Of a stretch of 20,316 nt of DNA, positions 15,077-20,316 are shown in pieces; the stretch's first letter is position 1; every line of letters starts with the position of its first letter. Source of the stretch: a virus. Below the pieces are notes generated by a model, which was given only the letters and a program-made list of their open reading frames with translations, was not told the origin of the DNA and did not search any database. Where the stretch lies: the IMG/VR virus record IMGVR_UViG_3300032240_000149, positions 1 through 20,316 of that record. One strand, 5' to 3'. The translations under genes were made by a program, and so were the position numbers.

Positions 15077-16756
15077 TTATAGATTCCTAATAGAATCTCT
15101 GATAAAACTTGAATAAATTTCGCCACCATCAGCGGCTTCCCATACATCACCATCGAAAACTTCAAATTTATGTTCCAGTCCATCTTCAATAATTGGTGCT
15201 GGTAATATTTCTTGGTCCAGTTGATTCATATCTTCTAACTGAATCTGTTTTCTTATATCATGATTTACTATTTCTTTAAAATATTTTTGTGTGGTTGCCC
15301 ACGCAAACATCACCAAACCCATAACCATATCATCATTTGCTTCTGCTTCTGCTGAAAATGATGTTTTATTAGCAACAAAAGTAGTTAACTCTGATATTGT
15401 ATCAAAATCATTAATAAGTAATTTATTGCCTTCAATTAAAGTCTTAAGATTAGAACAACCCATTCTTTTAACTTGAACTGACATTTTCAAACCTAGTTGT
15501 ACACCTCTAGCAAACCCAGCTGACAACTGTTGTGGTTGTTTATTACCTGTAAATACTTTGAATAAATTTTCATATTCAAGGTCTTGATGTAAAATGTCAG
15601 CAACTTGTGGTGTGTTATTTATCTCCACTAAAACATAAGCATCATTATAATACTTAGCAGCATTATAGATGACTGTTGGAAAAAGTATAGGAGAAATTGA
15701 CGAACTTCTATATGTGGCTACTTGTTCATATGGTGTAGTTGATATATCTATTACAGAAAAAGTAGAACAGTCTAAATTTTTACCTTCTGATACATCAACC
15801 CAAATACCATATAAATGGTCTTTGGTAGTTTCATCATCACCCTTTATAGGATGTTTATAGATATTCATCTTGTCATGGTTGGCAATTGGTGGTTTATAAG
15901 CTAACTGTTGTAATTTTTGACCAGAAATAAGTGTATTAGAAGAACCTAAGAATTCAGTTTCAAACTCTTGTCTAAACTGTCTTTCGGAAGTATTCTTAAT
16001 AGTTTCTTCTTTCCAAGCTTCATCTCTACCTGGTACCATTGACCAATGAACTTCAAATGGAATATAATTATTGTTTTTATTAACTGCATCAGTCCAAATT
16101 TTATAAAACAAATTCATACCATTAGGTGTAGAAACAATAATAATCTTTGTTTTTGTACCAGCAGTAATAACGGGATAGACTGAGGTGAAGAATTCTGTGG
16201 CAATATTAGATGGCACGAAAGCAAACTCATCTAAGAACACAATGTTAAAAGAACCAGAACGAGCCGCTGAACTTGATGTAGATGAAGCTACGATAATAGA
16301 ACCGTTTTCTAATTCTACTCGGCCTTTGTTCCATTCAACAACGCCTTGTTGTAACCACATAGGTAAATTTTCATAAGCTAATTGTAACTTACTTAAAATA
16401 CCACGAGCGGTTTCACCTCGGTTAGCAAGAACTGCTACAGATTGAGAATCTTGAAATAGAATTGTCCAAAGAAGATATGCGACTGTTGTAGTAGTTTTAC
16501 CAACCTGACGAGGACATTTCATGATGGTAAAACGGTTATTGTGAAATGTTCGTATCATTTCTTCTTGAAAGTCATACATTTTAAACTCAGTCACACCTTC
16601 ATCAAGTGTGATAATTTTAATGTATTTGGCAAAATATAATGGGTCTTTTCGACATTTAATATATTCTTCTACTTGTTCTTCGGTAAAACTAACATCTATA
16701 CCTACTCTTTTTAGTAGAGGATTATCACGATACGACTCTTTCTTTTGTGTTGCCAT
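15077..16756 (-). CDS. 17: gp17, terminase large subunit
   Basis: This 559-residue protein is the packaging motor ATPase and nuclease (T4 gp17, 610 aa). The ATPase half has the Walker A-type motif CPRQVGKTTT at 81-90, Walker B NIVFLDEFAF at 171-180 with D176 and the catalytic E177, and coupling motif STPNG at 209-213. The RNase H-like nuclease half has candidate metal-binding acidic residues D321 (WVDVSEG), E378 (VLVEIN) and D475/D476 (ANDDMVMG). It drives headful packaging of DNA through the portal gp20. The start overlaps the gp16 stop as TAATG, so the two terminase subunits are translationally coupled. All key residues are present and no intron or homing endonuclease interrupts it. Confidence 0.97.
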   Translation of the reverse strand: MATQKKESYRDNPLLKRVGIDVSFTEEQVEEYIKCRKDPLYFAKYIKIITLDEGVTEFKMYDFQEEMIRTFHNNRFTIMKCPRQVGKTTTTVAYLLWTILFQDSQSVAVLANRGETARGILSKLQLAYENLPMWLQQGVVEWNKGRVELENGSIIVASSTSSSAARSGSFNIVFLDEFAFVPSNIATEFFTSVYPVITAGTKTKIIIVSTPNGMNLFYKIWTDAVNKNNNYIPFEVHWSMVPGRDEAWKEETIKNTSERQFRQEFETEFLGSSNTLISGQKLQQLAYKPPIANHDKMNIYKHPIKGDDETTKDHLYGIWVDVSEGKNLDCSTFSVIDISTTPYEQVATYRSSSISPILFPTVIYNAAKYYNDAYVLVEINNTPQVADILHQDLEYENLFKVFTGNKQPQQLSAGFARGVQLGLKMSVQVKRMGCSNLKTLIEGNKLLINDFDTISELTTFVANKTSFSAEAEANDDMVMGLVMFAWATTQKYFKEIVNHDIRKQIQLEDMNQLDQEILPAPIIEDGLEHKFEVFDGDVWEAADGGEIYSSFIRDSIRNL

Positions 16757-17172
16757 TAGTCTTTACTTTTTAGTAACTTACTTAATTCAGATGTAGAACC
16801 TACAAAAATGGCTTTGTCTATGTTGGTGGTATTAGCTTCTTTCTTAACGCCAGAGATTTCACGCATTTCTTTTTGAATCTTTAGAAGTCTATCGTTGGCT
16901 TCGGTCATGTTCTTTAGTAAAGTGGCATACACCTCAAATGCTCTTGGGTGCTGGCCTGCTTTGGCAATCTCCAATATCTCATACATGGCTTCTTGGCCTT
17001 GGTCTATGATACCTTGAAGATTTTCTTTTGATTGCTGATAGGCATCCGTTAAATCGGAATCCATATCAGGTTGTTTATAACTTGTAGTTAAAGGTTGTTT
17101 TTTTGGTGATTCTGGTTCACCAATGGGAGTTACATCAAACACTCCACTCAAATTTTTATCAAGGTTATTCAT
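16756..17172 (-). CDS. 16: gp16, terminase small subunit
   Basis: This 138-residue protein is shorter than T4 gp16 (164 aa) but has the same design. There is a disordered Pro/Ser-rich N-terminus (PIGEPESPKKQP). A helical central domain of about residues 40-105 includes DLTDAYQQSKENLQGIIDQG and HPRAFEVYATLLKNMTEAND, followed by a charged tail. The RAFEV/LLK pattern is typical of the coiled-coil oligomerisation core. gp16 forms rings that recognise the concatemer and stimulate gp17. It overlaps gp17 by 1 nt and follows the fibre-like gene, with a TATAAATT element before it. Confidence 0.92.
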   Translation of the reverse strand: MNNLDKNLSGVFDVTPIGEPESPKKQPLTTSYKQPDMDSDLTDAYQQSKENLQGIIDQGQEAMYEILEIAKAGQHPRAFEVYATLLKNMTEANDRLLKIQKEMREISGVKKEANTTNIDKAIFVGSTSELSKLLKSKD

Positions 17173-17188
17173 AGTATTTCCATATTAA

Positions 17189-17196
17189 AATTTATA
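17189..17196 (-). promoter_or_regulatory. Probable late promoter before gp16 (TATAAATT)
   Basis: One mismatch to TATAAATA, in the last base. It overlaps the TAA stop of the fibre-like gene and is 17-24 nt upstream of the gp16 ATG. Confidence 0.5.
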
Positions 17197-17974
17197 CTAC
17201 TTCGCTTCCGCTAATGAACCATGTGTTTGATGCAACTTGAATTAGTGTGGCCACACCATATGTAGTAACATTTCTTGATGCGCTTGATGTATTACCTGCA
17301 AGATACATTGTTACACCTGTGTTTGGTGATACAGTTATGTTAGCATTTGACGATGTTCTAGAAACAATCATAATCGTTGTACCATTAGAAAATGCCACAT
17401 TAGATGTTGTGGGAATATACAATATTACATTTGATGATTGCGTGTAGTAAATATGTTTACCAGCATCAGACAATTGTAAAACATAATTTGTTGTTTGAGC
17501 ATTTTGTGGAACGGTTTGAGCTGAAGTGTTTGCTTGTGTAAATGCAGCTTGCGCTAATATATTGGCTGAATTTGCTTTACTAAATGCAGTTTGTGCCAAA
17601 ACATTGGCTGAATTGGCACTATCGAATGCAGTTTGTGCTAGGACATTGGCTGAATTGGCCTTATCAAATGCAGTTTGTGCTAGAACATTGGCTGAATTGG
17701 CCTTATCAGATGCAGATTGTGATAAAATATTGGCTGAATTGGCCTTATCAGATGCAGATTGTGATAAAATATTGGCTGAATTGGCTGTAGTTAAAGCCAA
17801 ATTTGATGCAGCTCTAGCATAAACATCTAGTATTGCGCCAAATCCTCCAGCAGTTACTCCGTCATGAACAGTTATGGATCTATTTGTTATATCAATAATT
17901 ATCTCACCGTTTGCACCAGTTGTATTGGCAATCGCAGCTGCCCCATATCTTTTAAATTGAATTATTCTAGACAT
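17192..17974 (-). CDS. Small fibre-like virion protein with 14-residue repeats, between gp15 and gp16
   Basis: This 260-residue protein has three parts. Residues 1-50 (IIQFKRYGAAA, GANGEIIIDITNRSITVHDG) resemble the short N-terminal domain of many phage tail fibres (GEI, then DG; Mtd-like). Residues 61-152 are six to seven 14-residue repeats of the type KANSANVLAQTAFD, two heptads long and Ala/Asn-rich, as in trimeric coiled-coil fibre shafts. Residues 165-260 are a beta-rich tip (NGTTIMIVSRTSSNANITVS, then a GVATLIQVASNTWFISG ending) of a type I recall in aquatic phage structural proteins. The start is 1 nt from the gp15 stop with AGGAT upstream. T4 has no gene here. It is likely a small head or neck fibre, or a receptor-binding whisker; which one is unknown. 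Confidence 0.82.
   Translation of the reverse strand: MSRIIQFKRYGAAAIANTTGANGEIIIDITNRSITVHDGVTAGGFGAILDVYARAASNLALTTANSANILSQSASDKANSANILSQSASDKANSANVLAQTAFDKANSANVLAQTAFDSANSANVLAQTAFSKANSANILAQAAFTQANTSAQTVPQNAQTTNYVLQLSDAGKHIYYTQSSNVILYIPTTSNVAFSNGTTIMIVSRTSSNANITVSPNTGVTMYLAGNTSSASRNVTTYGVATLIQVASNTWFISGSEVV
17523..17816 (-). repeat. 42-bp in-frame tandem repeat array
   Basis: Seven contiguous 42-bp units: 17523-17564 (degenerate), 17565-17606, 17607-17648, 17649-17690, 17691-17732, 17733-17774 and 17775-17816 (degenerate). The units at 17691-17732 and 17733-17774 are identical over all 42 bases, indicating a recent duplication; the others drift. Each unit encodes 14 residues, so copy-number change keeps the frame and alters shaft length by two heptads. 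Confidence 0.95.
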
Positions 17975-17975
17975 T

Positions 17976-19076
17976 CTAAGATCCTAAATCTATTGTATTT
18001 GCTTGTTGAGTGTGAAGGTCATCAATACCATATATATTTAACATTAAATCAGTATTAAAAGGTACACTAGAGACTACATTGGTATTAATATTAGGTGTTT
18101 CTGTAATTATGGTTGTGTAATTATATTTATCATTCGCACTAGCATCTGTTGGAGTAGGCGTAGTAACAATCTGAGATAGATTTTTTGGTTGTACTTGATA
18201 CGAATTAAATGTGTAATTTGAATTTGTAGTTGTGCCTATAATAGGCGATGAAGAAACAAAATTACCATTGATATTTGTTAAATGCAAAACATTATTACTA
18301 GAATTCCAACTAACAACTTTAGCCGTAGCGGTTGAAATTTGTGGAGTATATCCTTGATAAACAATTTCACCTGCCTGATAACTACCAACTCCAGTATTTG
18401 CTGTCATTTTAAATCTTACTACATCCGTATCTTTTATATCATTTAATATATTTGTAATAGATGTACGAATTAATTTTGGTGTAGTATGAGAACCAAATAT
18501 AAAACCTTTAACTGTAAAATTTAAAGTCCAGATAATCATTCTAGTTGGAGAATTTCTATCGCCTTCATAATTAACTTCAGAAGTTACATTATTTAAAATA
18601 ACAGGTACTTCTTTTACAACACCTAAATCTGGTATTAAATTTAATTTAATTGTGTAATCAGGAGTAAAAAAAGGAATAATATGTTCCAATAATTGTGTAC
18701 CATCTTCAGTATTTCTTACATACAAATATAAAGAAAAATCAAAGTCATAAGGTACCGGATTATATTGAGACACTACACCAGAATTTGTATTTGTGTAATT
18801 CTTTATGTTTGTATTTTGTTTTCTCGATACATCATACTGCATACCTGTCATTTCAAAAGACATTCTTGGTAAAGTCATTGCAACTTTTTTATCCAAATCA
18901 GGATCAAATAATAATCTCTGAACATATAGTTCTTTTGCTGAATAGGCAATAGGAACAACAAATCTTTCTGCTTCTGTGTTATTTGAATTATATCGAACCA
19001 GAGTAATCTCATCAAATAGATTACCAAAACCTACTACGAGTTTACGAATAACACGATTGTATGTTACATTTGCCAT
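17976..19076 (-). CDS. 15: gp15, tail terminator / sheath stabiliser, with extra C-terminal domain
   Basis: This 366-residue protein matches T4 gp15 (272 aa) over residues 1-210. It has YNRVIRKLVVGFGNLFDEIT, RFVVPIAYSAKELYVQ, TLPRMSFEMTGMQYD, GVVSQYNPVPYDFDFSLYLY, LLEHIIPFFTPDY and MIIWTLNFTVKGFIFG. T4 gp15 has the same VVSQYNP and LPYF.P landmarks. gp15 forms the hexamer capping the finished tail and joining it to the neck. The extra 100 or more C-terminal residues include a beta domain at about 225-293 (GEIVYQGY, VVSWNSS, LTNINGNF, IIGTTTNSNYTF) that resembles the C-terminal domain of the adjacent gp14. The start overlaps the gp14 stop as TAATG. Confidence 0.9.
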   Translation of the reverse strand: MANVTYNRVIRKLVVGFGNLFDEITLVRYNSNNTEAERFVVPIAYSAKELYVQRLLFDPDLDKKVAMTLPRMSFEMTGMQYDVSRKQNTNIKNYTNTNSGVVSQYNPVPYDFDFSLYLYVRNTEDGTQLLEHIIPFFTPDYTIKLNLIPDLGVVKEVPVILNNVTSEVNYEGDRNSPTRMIIWTLNFTVKGFIFGSHTTPKLIRTSITNILNDIKDTDVVRFKMTANTGVGSYQAGEIVYQGYTPQISTATAKVVSWNSSNNVLHLTNINGNFVSSSPIIGTTTNSNYTFNSYQVQPKNLSQIVTTPTPTDASANDKYNYTTIITETPNINTNVVSSVPFNTDLMLNIYGIDDLHTQQANTIDLGS

Positions 19077-19957
19077 TAGATTGAACCAAAAGGATTAGAT
19101 TCAGAGAAATCTATAATAGAATTCGCTGTGTTAGCAAGATAAAAATTATCATATACTTCTAAATGGCCTGGAGTTTGTAATGGGTCAAAAGATGTTAATG
19201 TATAACGAGCATTACTTGTTTTACCAATTAACAATCTTCCGTCAATAAACTCACCAGCAATATTTGTAACTGATAAAGTATTTGAACTTGGAATCCAAGA
19301 TTGTACATATGCAACTGTATTTGCGTTTGCATATGTACCGTCTAAAGATTGATACACAATTTCTTGAATTGTATATACACCTGTTCCAGTTCCAGCATTT
19401 AAATGTAAAGTATATGAAGAATCTGTAGAAACTTTATCAATATCTGCCATACCTGTGTTAATAATTTCTTGTGAGTACTTAAATTTCTCAAGGTTTAATT
19501 CATAGAAATATGGTGCTTTTCTTCCTAATTGATGAAAATCTTTGGCTTGTTCAACGAAAGTAATCTCATACAATTCACCAGTACCATTTAAGAAAGGTAC
19601 ATATATTAAATCACCTTCTCTAGGTCTTGTTAATATTCCTTGAGGCAATCTTTGTTCAAATGACCTTCTTGATAATATTACTTTAACAACATCTCTAATT
19701 TCTAAACCAAACTTAGAAAAGAAATCTTGTTGACCTTCATAACCAGAAGAATTTGATAAGTACATTTCTAATGGATATGAAGTTTTAAATTTTTTAACTG
19801 GATCTTCTCCGTATAAAATATCTCTATCTTCAGGATTAAAAATTGGCATATAAAATGCATCGAACCCCATGATTTTAATTGATTCAACAATTAAATCTTC
19901 TATAAGGTGTTGTTCACCTGTTGAGTTGTAATTATTAAAATATACTGAAGTTGCCAT
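19076..19957 (-). CDS. 14: gp14, neck protein
   Basis: This 293-residue protein is the neck / head-completion protein (T4 gp14, 256 aa). Diagnostic segments are LIEDLIVESIKIMGFDAFYM, ILYGEDPVKKFKTSYPLEMY and GQQDFFSKFGLEIRDVVKVI, then RPREGDLIYVPFLNGTGELY and FVEQAKDFHQLGR, as in T4-like neck proteins of aquatic phages. A beta domain at residues 188-257 (QEIVYQS, VQSWIPSSNTLSVTNIAGEF, LLIGKTSNARYTLTSF) resembles one in gp15. With gp13 it seals the filled head and makes the tail-docking site. It lies 1 nt after the gp13 stop and overlaps the gp15 start by 1 nt. Confidence 0.87.
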   Translation of the reverse strand: MATSVYFNNYNSTGEQHLIEDLIVESIKIMGFDAFYMPIFNPEDRDILYGEDPVKKFKTSYPLEMYLSNSSGYEGQQDFFSKFGLEIRDVVKVILSRRSFEQRLPQGILTRPREGDLIYVPFLNGTGELYEITFVEQAKDFHQLGRKAPYFYELNLEKFKYSQEIINTGMADIDKVSTDSSYTLHLNAGTGTGVYTIQEIVYQSLDGTYANANTVAYVQSWIPSSNTLSVTNIAGEFIDGRLLIGKTSNARYTLTSFDPLQTPGHLEVYDNFYLANTANSIIDFSESNPFGSI

Positions 19958-19958
19958 A

Positions 19959-20316
19959 TTAGTTCATCATAATTTCTAAAGGGGCGCCATATTCAGTTTG
20001 CATTTGCTTTTGTAAATTTTCAATTTCATCTGTTGCTTCTTGATAAATTTTGTCACCATTTAATGTTACACTACCAGGTAATTGTAATCCAGCAAATTTC
20101 TTGAGGTTGTTTCCCCACATTCTTTTGATTAATGCTGTGGCATATTCTTTCATCCATCGGTCATTCCATACTCTACCATAAACATTTGGATTAATTGACG
20201 CATAACATTCGGCAACTACAACATCACCAATCTTAGCTTGTGAAGTGCCCCATGCCCAATCAATAAACAGTTTTTGCATGTGTCTTTGAAAACGAATAGG
20301 AACCTCTCCAGTGAAC
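19959..20316 (-). CDS. 13: gp13, neck protein (partial, C-terminal part)
   Basis: The reading frame is open from the right edge (FTGEVPIRFQRH before the internal Met at 20279), so the gene is cut by the window. About 118 C-terminal residues are visible. They include FIDWAWGTSQAKIGDVVVAE, YGRVWNDRWMKEYATALIKR, MWGNNLKKFAGLQLPGSVTL and NGDKIYQEATDEIENLQKQM. These landmarks are characteristic of the head-completion neck protein directly upstream of gp14 in T4-like phages. In T4, gp13 (309 aa) forms the upper neck ring bound to the portal. Assignment rests on pattern memory plus position before gp14. Confidence 0.78.
   Translation of the reverse strand, partial: FTGEVPIRFQRHMQKLFIDWAWGTSQAKIGDVVVAECYASINPNVYGRVWNDRWMKEYATALIKRMWGNNLKKFAGLQLPGSVTLNGDKIYQEATDEIENLQKQMQTEYGAPLEIMMN

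Noticed and set aside
17523-17816. Possible CRISPR array
   Set aside because: The units are contiguous, with no unique spacers, and encode an in-frame protein repeat.
17526-17822. Plus-strand open frame across the repeat array
   Set aside because: It is the mirror of the in-frame 42-bp repeats of the minus-strand fibre-like gene; it has no ribosome site, and its direction opposes every neighbour.
18124-18131. GATAAATA on the minus strand inside gp15
   Set aside because: It is in the middle of a coding region with no gene start downstream within range; probably chance in AT-rich DNA.
1-20316. tRNA genes, integrase, insertion sequences, homing endonucleases or introns
   Set aside because: None seen by reading; gp17, gp20 and gp23 are uninterrupted. 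A dedicated tRNA scan would be needed to exclude tRNAs fully.

Overview
This window is a compact, AT-rich block of a T4-like myovirus genome. Every supportable gene lies on the minus strand, so transcription runs from the high coordinates to the low ones. Recognisable products and order match the conserved T4-type late and recombination modules: gp13 (partial), gp14, gp15, a fibre-like insert, gp16, gp17, gp18, gp19, gp20, a gp67-like peptide, a 180-aa unknown, gp21, gp22, gp23, a second gp19-family protein, a radical SAM protein, UvsY, a conserved unknown, UvsW, an Sm-like protein, gp55, gp47, a cysteine-rich YkgJ-like protein and gp46 (partial). The low GC and proteins most like those of marine or freshwater T4-like phages (cyanophage / pelagimyophage type) suggest an aquatic host with an AT-rich genome. 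The host is inference; no photosynthesis or other host-diagnostic gene lies in the window.

Layout from right to left. 20316-17976: neck and tail-terminator genes (gp13, gp14, gp15), packed with 1-nt gaps or overlaps. 17974-17192: a small fibre-like protein with a 14-residue (42-bp) tandem repeat, placed between gp15 and gp16. 17172-15077: terminase small and large subunits, overlapping as TAATG. 15006-12659: contractile sheath and tail tube, ending in a strong hairpin terminator. 12590-6859: portal, prohead core peptide, unknown virion-like protein, prohead protease, scaffold and major capsid protein, ending in a second terminator with a UUCG loop. 6786-5234: a gp19-family paralogue and a radical SAM protein. 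5176-1: the recombination and late-transcription cluster, uvsY to gp46, in which most genes overlap or nearly touch.

Regulation is readable in the DNA. Late-promoter-like octamers (NATAAATA, T4 consensus TATAAATA) sit just upstream of gp18, gp19, the gp67-like gene, the 180-aa gene, gp22 and gp23, usually overlapping the stop codon of the preceding gene, with a weaker TATAAATT before gp16. The recombination cluster instead has an almost ideal sigma70 promoter (TTGACA, 18 bp, TATAAT) before uvsY, with an inverted repeat filling its spacer. gp55, the late sigma factor expressed from this cluster, would then switch on the NATAAATA promoters of the head and tail genes. gp46/gp47, UvsY and UvsW supply recombination-dependent replication, which in T4 is coupled to late transcription.

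The points most worth a second look are the radical SAM protein and the truncated YkgJ-like cysteine-rich protein (both metal or Fe-S type proteins wedged between core genes), the Sm-like gene beside gp55, a shared C-terminal beta domain carried by both gp14 and gp15, the repeat-bearing fibre-like gene, and the operator-like palindrome in the uvsY promoter. No tRNA, CRISPR array, insertion sequence or integrase was seen, and no gene-free stretch exceeds 300 bases.
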